Shown here: positions 8,442 through 18,100 of the stretch, piece after piece | Layout: each line of letters starts with the position of its first letter | How positions within the stretch are numbered: position 1 is the stretch's first letter | Source: Rhizobium favelukesii | GTDB lineage: Bacteria > Pseudomonadota > Alphaproteobacteria > Rhizobiales > Rhizobiaceae | Direction of reading: 5' to 3' | Length of the DNA stretch: 64,000 bases | Assembly (NCBI RefSeq): GCF_000577275.2 | Contig: NZ_HG916852.1 | Location: forward strand, 1,119,001-1,183,000 | Position numbers and translations under genes: made by a program | Notes under the pieces: model-generated | What the model saw: only the letters and a program-made list of their open reading frames with translations | What the model was told of the DNA's origin: nothing | Database searches by the model: none

Positions 8442-9156
8442 AAAGCGGGCGATCTCGGGCAGGTTCTGGCGTCTGGTCGAGGCGCAGCACCAGATTTCGA
8501 CGCTGAAGCTTGTCGATACGCTCGAGGAGCAGGCGCTGCTCGAAACCCTGCTCGAAGAAAGCAAGCCGGCATTGCCGCCGGAGTGCATCGGGCTGGACTA
8601 TCTGCTCGCCACTCCGTTCCGCTATGGGGCCGTCTACCCGCATGGCTCGCGCTTTCGCCGGGCAGGGCGAACGCTCGGCGTCTTCTACGCCTCCGAGCGG
8701 GTGGAAACCGCGCTCGCCGAAATGGCCTTCTACCGGTTGCTGTTCTATGCCGAGTCGCCGGCGACATCGCTTCCTGCCAATGCCGCCGAGTACACGGCCT
8801 TTGCTGCAGCGATCGCCACTGCGTCCGCAATTGACCTGACCCGCGCGCCTCTCGATGCCGACCGTATCATATGGACCGATCTCCAGAACTATGCACCGTG
8901 CCAGGCTTTGGCCGATGCTGCCCGCGAAGCGGGCTGCCAGGCGATCCTCTACGAATCCGTGCGGGACCCGCAGCGCGGCCGCAACATCGCGCTTTTGACC
9001 GCCGCGGCATTTGCGGCCCGCGAGCCCGTCGAACGTCAGACATGGAGGATCCGGCTTTCGGGGATCGGTGTCCAGGCGCTTTGCGATTTCCCGAGGGTCA
9101 GGATTGGATTTTCGGTCGAGGATTTCGCCAGGGACCCGCGCATGGCGGGCGACTGA
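8401..9156 (+). CDS. RES-domain toxin (NAD+-degrading type)
   Basis: The 251-residue protein carries the RES domain: a WRLVEAQH-like opening at residues 20-27, an Arg-rich strand (HGSRFRRAGRTLGVFYAS), the ETALAEM glutamate segment, and the YESVRDPQRGRNIALL motif with the serine that defines the family. Characterised members (for example MbcT) deplete NAD+ and stop growth. The first ATG at 8401 lies inside the antitoxin gene. A later non-ATG start nearer WRLVEAQH is possible, because family members often begin about there. The long overlap implies translational coupling. Confidence 0.9.
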   Translation: MSLPIWTPAALSSEKRAISGRFWRLVEAQHQISTLKLVDTLEEQALLETLLEESKPALPPECIGLDYLLATPFRYGAVYPHGSRFRRAGRTLGVFYASERVETALAEMAFYRLLFYAESPATSLPANAAEYTAFAAAIATASAIDLTRAPLDADRIIWTDLQNYAPCQALADAAREAGCQAILYESVRDPQRGRNIALLTAAAFAAREPVERQTWRIRLSGIGVQALCDFPRVRIGFSVEDFARDPRMAGD

Positions 9157-9179
9157 CGTATGCCGCAGGCGACCGGTCT

Positions 9180-9626
9180 TTAGGCGAGGGCCTGCAGGTC
9201 GCGGCGCAGCCGCTCCGGATCGCCGTCCGGTAAGGCCGCCTCAATACTGGCGTGCGTGCTTTCCCAGATCGGCAGTGCGGCGGCGAGCACTGCCTTGCCC
9301 TCCGGTGTCAGGCTCAGCAGACGCCGGCGCTTGTCTTTCGCATTCTGCGTTACATTTACCCAGCCACGGCGCTGCAATGGCTTGAGCGCTGCCGTCAACG
9401 TGGTCTGATCCATCGCAAGCAGGGTCGCGACCGGTCCCATCGGCGGCGGCTCAGGCCGGTTCAGCGACATCATCAGCGAGAACTGGCCGTTGGTGAGCCC
9501 GACAGGGCGAAGGGCATCGTCGAATAGCCGCGCAAGTGCGCGCGCTGCCCGCTGCACATGCAGGCAAAGGCATGTGTCGCGTACCAGAAGCGTCGTCGAA
9601 AAAGGAATCTCTACCACGTTTGACAT
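9180..9626 (-). CDS. MarR-family transcriptional regulator
   Basis: About 148 residues with a MarR winged helix: LTNGQFSLMMSLNR, the recognition helix region MDQTTLTAALKPLQRRGWV, and the wing NAKDKRRRLLSLTPEGKAV. The 5' end is uncertain. TTG at 9632, ATG at 9626 and GTG at 9617 are in frame, and the GAGG sequence fits the GTG best. Two cysteines (DTCLCLHV) near the N-terminus could be redox-active, but that is a guess. It is divergent from the DUF899-DUF1579-VOC operon, with a strong palindrome in the gap. Confidence 0.85.
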   Translation of the reverse strand: MSNVVEIPFSTTLLVRDTCLCLHVQRAARALARLFDDALRPVGLTNGQFSLMMSLNRPEPPPMGPVATLLAMDQTTLTAALKPLQRRGWVNVTQNAKDKRRRLLSLTPEGKAVLAAALPIWESTHASIEAALPDGDPERLRRDLQALA

Positions 9627-9631
9627 CCTCA

Positions 9632-9655
9632 ATTTATATTGATATCAATGTAAAT
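9632..9655. promoter_or_regulatory. Candidate MarR operator, 24-bp palindrome
   Basis: The core ATTGATATCAAT (9638-9649) is a perfect palindrome, and symmetry extends over 24 bases with 22 matching positions. It sits in the MarR/DUF899 divergent gap and overlaps the 5' end of the MarR reading frame. Confidence 0.7.
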
Positions 9656-9715
9656 AGTCAAGGAAAAGGAGCATGGACCGCCACGTTTCGGTCGCGCCGG
9701 AGGAGGGCGCACGTG

Positions 9716-10444
9716 ATGCAGAACCAAGTCGTTTCCCGTGAAGAATGGCTGGAGGCCCGCCGCGCGCTGCTTCTCAAGGAGAAGGAAGCAACGCATTTGA
9801 GGGAGAAGGTCAACGCCGAGCGCATGGCCTTGCCCTGGGTCAGGGTCGATAAGAACTACGTCTTTGATACGCCGCAGGGAAAGAAAAGCCTTGCTGAACT
9901 CTTCGATGGCCGCAGCCAGCTTTTGATCTATCACTTCATGCTTGGCCCCGATTGGGAGGCCGGTTGCCCCGGCTGCTCGTTCCTGTCCGATCATGTCGAT
10001 GGAACGCTGCCGCATCTCAACAACCACGATGTCACCTGGGTCGCCGTTTCGCGCGCGCCGCTCGAAAAGATCGAGGCCTACAAGAAACGCATGGGCTGGA
10101 AATTCCCGTGGGTTTCGTCCTTCGATAACAGCTTCAACTTCGATTACCACGTGTCCTTCAGCCCGGAAGATCTGGCCAAGGACAAGGTCTTCTACAATTT
10201 CGAGGCAATCGAGCCCGCCAACGCCAATGACGAGCTTCCGGGCCTCAGTGCGTTCTACAGGAATGAGAATGGTGAGGTCTTCCATACTTATTCGACGTAT
10301 GCCCGCGGCCTTGAAGAGGCGGTCGGCACCTTGATGATCCTCGATCGCGCCCCGAAGGGCCGCAACGAGGACAGCACGATGGACTTCGTCAAGCGCCACG
10401 ACGAATACGAACCGGCCAAGAACGCGCCATCCAGCTGTCACTGA
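9716..10444 (+). CDS. DUF899 thioredoxin-like protein
   Basis: The start at 9716 has a strong GGAGGAGGG ribosome-binding site and gives 242 residues. VVSREEWLEARRALLLKEKE, LPWVRVDKNYVFDTPQGKKSL, the FMLGPDWEAGCPGCSFLSD segment and the C-terminal YARGLEEAVGTLMILDRAPKGRNE are typical of DUF899, a family related to thioredoxin/AhpC folds. The CPGC pair is the likely redox centre. It is the first gene of a three-gene operon facing a MarR repressor, so response to a small molecule or stress is likely. The exact reaction is unknown. Confidence 0.85.
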   Translation: MQNQVVSREEWLEARRALLLKEKEATHLREKVNAERMALPWVRVDKNYVFDTPQGKKSLAELFDGRSQLLIYHFMLGPDWEAGCPGCSFLSDHVDGTLPHLNNHDVTWVAVSRAPLEKIEAYKKRMGWKFPWVSSFDNSFNFDYHVSFSPEDLAKDKVFYNFEAIEPANANDELPGLSAFYRNENGEVFHTYSTYARGLEEAVGTLMILDRAPKGRNEDSTMDFVKRHDEYEPAKNAPSSCH

Positions 10445-10477
10445 TATCCGCGACCATCATCCCAAGGGAGAAGGACG

Positions 10478-10945
10478 ATGCAGCAAGCCAAAGTGTTGAA
10501 GGAGCATGAATTCCTCGAAGACCTCGTTGGCGTCTGGGACGTCAGCGCGCCTGAAATGACGGGGCAGGAACCCTGGACGGAGATCGTCCGTTCGCTGCAT
10601 GGCATCTGGTTCGTTGCCGAAGGTTCCGGCCAGATGCCGGGTGGCGGGGCCGCCACCACGGTCCTGACGCTGGGCTACAGCGCCGACAAGGGCAAATACG
10701 TCGGCACTTGGATCGGCACGATGATGGACCATATGTGGGTCTATGAGGGCGAGGTCTCCGACGACGGCAAGGTTTTGAACCTCTATACGACAGGCCTCGA
10801 TTTCAGCGACGCGAACAAGCTCGCCGACTACCGCGAGCAGATCATCTTTCACGATCGCGACCACCGCACGTTCAACTCGGCTGCCAAGCAACCGGACGGC
10901 AGCTGGAAGCAGTTCATGGAAGCGCATTACACGCGCAAGCCGTGA
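10478..10945 (+). CDS. DUF1579 family protein
   Basis: The 155-residue protein resembles DUF1579 domains: HEFLEDLVGVWDVSA near the start, a beta-rich middle (GYSADKGKYVGTWIGTMM) and YREQIIFHDRDHRTF later. These look like small lipocalin-type beta barrels and often sit beside DUF899 and VOC genes. No catalytic motif is clear. It follows DUF899 by 33 bases with an AAGGAG ribosome-binding site and is probably cotranscribed. Confidence 0.75.
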   Translation: MQQAKVLKEHEFLEDLVGVWDVSAPEMTGQEPWTEIVRSLHGIWFVAEGSGQMPGGGAATTVLTLGYSADKGKYVGTWIGTMMDHMWVYEGEVSDDGKVLNLYTTGLDFSDANKLADYREQIIFHDRDHRTFNSAAKQPDGSWKQFMEAHYTRKP

Positions 10946-10989
10946 TCGCGAGCGAAACTCGACCGGTACTCATGAAAAGGAAAGAGATC

Positions 10990-11772
10990 ATGGCTTCCGA
11001 TACGCATGGAAAATTCATCTGGTGCGAATTGATGACCCCCGACCCCAAGGCCGCAGCCGAATTCTACGGCAAGGTCGTCGGCTGGACGACGAACGAAATG
11101 AAGATCCAGGACCTGCCGCCCTATACGATCTTTGAAGCGAATGGCGCAGGCGTCGCCGGCCTCATGGATTTTCCAGCCGAACTGGAAGGGAAGGGCATTC
11201 CGCCGAACTGGACGGGCTATGTCGCCGTTGATGATGTCGACCAGACGGCGAAGGATTTTACTGCCAATGGTGGCTCGGTCCGCCGCCAGCCGGAGGATAT
11301 TCCGACGGTCGGACGCTTTGCCGTCCTCGCCGATCCGCATGGCGCCGTGATCTGCGTCATGACCCCGCTGCCGAGAGACAATCCGACCCCGCCCGCGCCG
11401 GCGGGCACGCCCGGCCATATCGGTTGGCACGAACTGATGGCCGGCAACATGGAGGAAGCCTTCGCCTTTTATTCGAAGATCTTCGGCTGGACCAAGGACC
11501 ACGATTTCGACATGGGCGAGATGGGCGCCTATCGCATCTTCGCCGAGCATGGAAAGCAGATCGGCGGCATGATGACCAAACCCGCCAACGTGCCGATGTG
11601 CTATTGGGGTTACTACTTCAACGTGCCGGGGATCGACAGCGCCATCGAACGCGTCAATGCGGGCGGCGGCAAGGTGATCGTCGGTCCGATGGAAGTGCCC
11701 GGCGGCAGCTGGATCATCAATGCGACCGATCCGCAGGGCGCATTCTTCTGCCTCGTGGCGCCCACCCGATAG
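10990..11772 (+). CDS. VOC-family (glyoxalase-like) two-domain protein
   Basis: The ATG at 10990, preceded by AAAGGAAAGAG, gives 260 residues in two related halves. The first opens with KFIWCELMTPDPKAAAEFYGKVVGW-type sequence and the second with GWHELMAGNMEEAFAFYSKIFGW. Each is a vicinal oxygen chelate domain. The pattern matches the 27-kDa-antigen Cfp30B-like VOC group. Substrate and metal use are unknown. It is the last gene of the MarR-linked operon, and a strong hairpin follows. Confidence 0.85.
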   Translation: MASDTHGKFIWCELMTPDPKAAAEFYGKVVGWTTNEMKIQDLPPYTIFEANGAGVAGLMDFPAELEGKGIPPNWTGYVAVDDVDQTAKDFTANGGSVRRQPEDIPTVGRFAVLADPHGAVICVMTPLPRDNPTPPAPAGTPGHIGWHELMAGNMEEAFAFYSKIFGWTKDHDFDMGEMGAYRIFAEHGKQIGGMMTKPANVPMCYWGYYFNVPGIDSAIERVNAGGGKVIVGPMEVPGGSWIINATDPQGAFFCLVAPTR

Positions 11773-11795
11773 GGCAGTCACGACCTTTTTGAAAG

Positions 11796-11829
11796 TCAGC
11801 GCGAGACGGCGGACGCCGTCTCGCGCTGA
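11796..11829. terminator. 15-bp perfect hairpin after the VOC gene
   Basis: TCAGCGCGAGACGGC pairs perfectly with GCCGTCTCGCGCTGA around a GGAC loop. There is no clear T-run, so it is either a terminator of the DUF899 operon or an intergenic REP-like hairpin. The rest of 11830-12115 holds AT-rich leader sequence for the adhesin gene and no coding region that I could support. Confidence 0.6.
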
Positions 11830-12115
11830 GCTGCATTTGAGGGTTCGAAGCGCGCTGCCGGAATGCCCTGGAGGCGGCGTGAGTATCGAATCGACGCCCG
11901 GAACGCACAGCCATCAATGTCTGACCGCGTTCGTATTTCATTAATTTTATTAGAATTTTAGCGTTTCCAGCCACATTCAGGGCCTCGCCGTTAACTCTTC
12001 CTAAAACATTTTTGGGTGGATGCATAACCGGCTATGTCCGAAACGGCTGCAAGTATTGCTTTTGGCTCCTCTGCGTAATTGATTGGCCCCAGTTTCTCAT
12101 TGGGGTTATTTTGTT

Positions 12116-15100
12116 ATGTCTATCGAAGATCCGCGCATTTCCGCTACATCAAGCGAAAACGTCTCGCACGACTTCCGCCAGGACATTCATGAAGATGCAA
12201 GTATTGAGGCTTCCGCCCAGCCAGGCGTCGAGGTCGCGCAAGCTGATAATAGCCAGCAGCCTGAGAAGACCGACCGCGTGCCGGCGGCGCCGCAGGCGGT
12301 AGCTGCCAACGCCCATCCAGGTGAAATCGTCCCGGATCAGAACAACATCGCCCACCTGCCGGCTGATGTATCGATCGACGACATTCGCGTCGAAGGCAAC
12401 AATCTCGTGCTCGTTCAGGCCGACGGCACGGAGATCGTCATCGTCAACGGCGCCCTGCACGTGCCGACCTTCCTGCTCGGCGAAGTCGAGCTGCCGCAAC
12501 AGGCCGTGATCGCCGCCCTCGAGCAGAACAACATCAACGTCGCGGCCGGTCCCGACGGCTCCTATTCGGCAAGTGCATCCGCCCCGAGCTCCGGCGCCGA
12601 TTTCCAGGATACGATCCAGCAGGACGCCGGCGACCCGACGCAGCTTGCCCAGCTTCTGGCTGACACGCAGCAGCCCGACCCGGGTCTCGGGGACGGTCAG
12701 GAGCTATTCGACGATCTGCCGACGATCTCCGACACCACAACGCTGAGCCTGACGGAAATCGAAGGCCAGGAAGGCGGCTTCGAGACGCAATCGGTGAACG
12801 GCGCGTTCGGTTTCAACGGCGGCGCAGATGTCGGCCAGATCACCGCGGTCCAGTTCGTCGATTCGCTGAACATCGATGAAGGCACCCAGAACGGTTCGCA
12901 CCTTGATCTGACGTCCGATGGCAAGCCTGTCGTCATCACGGTCGATGGCCTGACCATCACCGGTAGCGTCGACGGCCAGTCTGTCTTCGTGCTGACCGTT
13001 ACGAACGCGGCAACCGGCGCCTTCACCTTTACGCAATTCGGCCCGCTCGACCATCCGGACAAGGGACAGGCAGGTATCGATGATATCCTGCGCCTGCAGT
13101 TCAGCTACACCGTTACCGACAAGGACGGCGACCAGGCTACCGGCGTGGCCTCGATCGACATCAACGACGATGGTCCAAGCACCAGCAGTGTCGTCGACTC
13201 AAGCTCGATTGACGAGTCCGACCTGCTTTCGGGCGAAGGCGGCAATGCGAAGGTAGAAGATGTCTCGCTCGGCATTCACTGGGGCGCAGACGCCGGCACA
13301 AACCGGAATCTGACATTCGCGAGCGTTCAGGATCAGCTCAGCGGCCTGAAGTCCGACGGCCAGACCGTTCACTTCGAAATCTCCGCCGACGGTCATACGC
13401 TGACCGGCTTCACCGGCGAAGGCGAGGGCCGTACCGAAGTCTTCGTCGTCACCCTTGATCCGACGGCGCCGAACGGCGCCTATAGCTTCACCCTGCTGCA
13501 GCCCCTCGATCATCTGCATGAACAAGGCTCCGAGGGCGGCGAAGGCGAAATCAAGCCGCTCGCCGTCGATATGCAGGACACGCAAATCGACCTGAGCTTC
13601 AAAGTGACCGCCAAGGACGCCGACGGCGACACCGTTCAGACCGGCTTCACGGTTACGGTCAATGACGACGTGCCGGTCGCCGGAGAAAATTCGGACGTCA
13701 AGCTCGACGACGACGCGTTGCTTGGCGGCAATGCGGGTGGCCAGGGCGACGATGCCGACGCGCAGAACGTGACGGGTACGCTGAACCACTCCTACGGCGC
13801 CGACGGCGCAGGTTCGGTTCTGCTGACGGGTGCCGGCCTCGGTACGACGCCGGGTGCGGAGGGTTCGTTCTCGCAGTCGGTCTCCGCCGACGGCAAGACC
13901 CTGGTGATCTCGCAGGTCCAGCATGGCGTGTCGGCCGCGGTTCTGACGGTGACGCTGTCGGATACGGCGTCGGGCCAGTACATGGTGACGCAGAACCATG
14001 CGATCCAGCATGCTGCGGGCAACAACGAGAACAACCAGAGCTTCACGATCGGCTATCAGGCGACGGACGGCGACGGCGACACCGCCAACGGCTCGATCAC
14101 CATCAATGTCGATGACGATACGATTTCCTGGACGGCCTCCGGCAGCGGCTCGGTGAACGAGGATGACCTGTGGTTCGGCAACGACCTGTCGCGTGAATCG
14201 ACGACGGCGACCGGCAGCCTGAACATCTCCTGGGGTGCGGACAATTACGACGTTGCCGGCCGCAACGACGGCGCCGGCCGTTCGCTGGTCTTTGCCGCGA
14301 CGGGCACGGTCTCTGCGGTCGACGGCCTCAACCAGGCGGTTGCGCTGACGTCGAACGGCGAAGCGCTGAGCTACACGCTATCTGACAACGGCACGAAGCT
14401 GGTTGCGACGGCGCATGGCGAGACGATCTTCACGGTGACGGTGAACGATGACGGCAGCGGCAGCTACCGTTTCGATCTGCAGGGCAACCTCGACCAGAAG
14501 CTATCCGGCGAAGATGCGCTGAAGCTGACGTTCCAGGCGGTTGCGACGGATTCGGACGGTGATGCGAAGACCGTCAACTTCGCGGTCTCGGTGACGGACG
14601 ACGTTCCGGTCGCGATCGGCCAGCTTCTGCCGCATTATGTCGAGGAAGAAGAGCTTTCCGGCGGCAACGAGGACCATTCTCCGAACAGCGACCTGGATAC
14701 CAGCATCTTCGGCTTCCCGGTCGACGTGACGACGAAGAGCACGTCTGGTTCGCTTTTGATCTCCTGGGGTTCGGACCATGCCAACAGTGCGGTGAACGGC
14801 GGCTTCGGCGGCGTTCAGGTTCTGGGCGACCGTTCGGTCTCGTTTGCCGGCGCCTCTGGTGATCTGACGTCCGCGCAGGTCGATGCGATCCTGTCGATCA
14901 AGAGCGGCAACCAGACGATTGCGGCGAGCGACCTGACCTCGGGCGGCCAGCACCTGACCTATACGCTGTCTGCGAACGGCACGGTGCTGACGGCGCATGC
15001 CGGCGACGAGACGGTGTTCACGGCAACGCTGACGGATACGGGTGCGGGCGGCTACAGCTTCGACCTGTCGGGTGTCCTCGATCATCCGGTCAAGGCCTCG

Positions 15101-18100
15101 GGCGCTCAGAACGAAGACGTGATCTCGCTGAACTTCACGGCGACGGTGCGCGACGGCGACGGCGACCAGACGACCGCCGGCTTCACGGTGGGCGTCATCG
15201 ACGACAGCCCGATCGTTGGCAACAACGCGACGGTCAAGCTCGACGACGACGCGTTGCTTGGCGGCAATGCGGGTGGCCAGGGCGACGATGCCGACGCGCA
15301 GAACGTGACGGGTACGCTGAACCACTCCTACGGCGCCGACGGCGCAGGTTCGGTTCTGCTGACGGGTGCCGGCCTCGGTACGACGCCGGGTGCGGAGGGT
15401 TCGTTCTCGCAGTCGGTCTCCGCCGACGGCAAGACCCTGGTGATCTCGCAGGTCCAGCATGGCGTGTCGGCCGCGGTTCTGACGGTGACGCTGTCGGATA
15501 CGGCGTCGGGCCAGTACATGGTGACGCAGAACCATGCGATCCAGCATGCTGCGCGCAACAACGAGAACAACCAGAGCTTCACGATCGGCTATCAGGCGAC
15601 GGACGGCGACGGCGACACCGCCAACGGCTCGATCACCATCAATGTCGATGACGATACGCCGACCGCAGGCTTCTCCGGTACGAGCGTTGTTACCGAGAAC
15701 GGCACAAACGGCGTGTTCGCGACGCAGTCTGCGACCGGCACGCTGGTGTTCAACGGCGGTGCCGACGGCGCGACGGTCACCGACCTGTCGTTCCGCACGT
15801 CGATCGACATGGATCATTCGAACAGCTATCCGCCGCTCAGCTCGCACGGTGTTGCGCTGACCTATGCGACGACGGCTGCCAACGGCGTGATCACGCTGAC
15901 GGCCTCGGCCGGCGGCACGGTCGTCTTCACGCTGTCGGCCAACCAGTCGACGGGTGCCTACGAGTTCAAGCAGTTTGGCTCGATCGATCATCCGGCCAAC
16001 AGCGACGATCTGCGTCTGGTGTTCGACTTCGCCGCCACCGACGGCGACGGTGACAAGACCGCCTGGAACACCGGCACGGTGCAGGTCGATATTCGCGACG
16101 ACGTACCGACGGCAAGCTATTCCGGGCGCATTACAGTTCAGGAAGCCGCCAATGCCGACGGTTCTTTCCAGGAAGCCTCTGTAACCGACACCATGAAGTT
16201 CGACGGCGGCGCTGACGGCGCCAAGGTCACCTCGATCGCTTACGGCCTCGGCAGCACCGCTCACCCGTTGATTGCTGATGCCGATGCGGCCCAATATACC
16301 GCTCATGCCCTGCAGTCCGGCGGCAAGGACATCCACATCGAGCAGCCGGATGGACTGACGCTGCTGGGCAAGCTTGCGGACGGCACGGTGATCTTCAAGA
16401 TCGAGGTGACGGACGCGGCGACGGGTGCCTACAAGTTCACGCAGCTTGGTCCGATCGACCAGCCCGACGCCAACGAGACGGGTGCCGCCGACGGCGGCCG
16501 CATGAAGATCGTCTTCACGGTCACCGACGGCGATGGCGACACTGCGACGAACAGCCTGCAGATCGACATCAATGACGATGGCCCGAAGGCATCCTTCTCC
16601 AACACCGTTACGGTTACGGAAGCGGGAACTGATGCCGGCATTTTCGCGCAGCAGTCCGTTAATGGCACGCTGCTCTTTGATGGCGGTGCCGACACGGCAG
16701 CGGTCACCAATGTCAACTACCGCTTCGGCTCTTCCATCATGGAAATGCCGGAAAACCAAAGTGAATCCATCCGCTTCCCAGCGCTGACCTCCAACGGTCA
16801 GCCGATCACGGTCACGACCTCTGTTGACGGTCTCACGGTTACCGGTAAGGTCGGCAACGTGGAAGTCTTCACCCTGCACGTTACTGATGCGAAGACCGGC
16901 GCCTACACTTTCACGCAGAGCGGCCCGATCGATCATCCAGACAAGGGGCAGGCCGGCGCGGACGACTCCCTGCGCATGGTCTTCGACTTCACCGTCACGG
17001 ACAAAGATGGCGATACGGCTACCAACGCGGTTCAGCTTGATATCCGCGATGACGCTCCGACAGCAGGCTATGCCGGCCGTGTGACGGTCCAGGAAACCGC
17101 AAACGCCAACGGTAGCTTCCATGAGGTCTCCGGCACTGGCACGATGTCGTTCCATGCCGGCGCGGACGGCGCGAAGATCACGTCGATTGCCTATGGCTTC
17201 GGCCAGTCGGGTAGCCATGAGGTCATTTCCGATGCTGACGCACCGACCTTCACGACCCATGCCCTTCAGTCGGCGGGCCAGGATATTCGCATCGAGTCCG
17301 CTAACGGCGGCTTGACCCTGCTCGGTAAGGTCGGCGATACGGTCATCTTCAAGGTCGAGGTCACCAATCCGGCGACAGGCGCCTACACGTTCACCCAATA
17401 CCGCCCGATCGACAATCCCGATGTCAATGAGAGCGGCGCGAACGACGGCGCTCGGATGAAGATCGTTTTCACCGTCACCGACAATGACGGCGACACGGCG
17501 ACTGGCAGCGTTCAGATCGACATCAACGACGACAAGCCGGTTATTGCGGCCGCTGCAGATTTCGGCCATCTCTCCGAAACCGGCCTGCCGAGCGTATCCA
17601 GCGACTTCGGCTCGCTGCACGTCAATGTCGGCGCGGACAACAAAAGTGCCCACGTTGAGATTGGTCGCGGTGTTGACGGACAGCCGATTATCAACAATGG
17701 CTTGACGTCCGACGGCGTCGCTCTGGAATACCTCGTCCGCACGACAAACGGCGTGGATCAGGAAATCGTCGCCTTCAAGCATGGCGATAGCGCCGACAAT
17801 CCGGTGTTCATCGTCAGCGTTCTCCATCCAGGCAGCTTCGCCACGACGCTGTTCCAGAACCTCGACCATGCGGCCGGCAACGATCCGTTGGTCCTCAACC
17901 TCGTTGCCCGTGTCTTCGACGGCGATGGCGACTATGTCGATCAGCCGTTCTCGGTGAACGTAGCCGATAGCGTGCCGACGATTACCGGTTCGCTGCAGCC
18001 TGCAAACCTGCTCGCCAACGGAAGCTTCGAGGACGGCGTTTGGGCTCATCCGGAATCATGGGGCGCCTGGGCGACGGAATCGACTGGCTGGAAGATCGAA

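Noticed and set aside
13697..15658. The 426-bp repeats as a mobile element
   Set aside because: They are in-frame protein modules with no terminal inverted repeats or transposase, flanked by related modules.
14501..18049. An 1182-codon open frame on the minus strand inside the adhesin gene
   Set aside because: It is a shadow of the repetitive, GC-rich adhesin coding strand. It reads as low-complexity Arg/Val/Ala sequence without domains or a start context.
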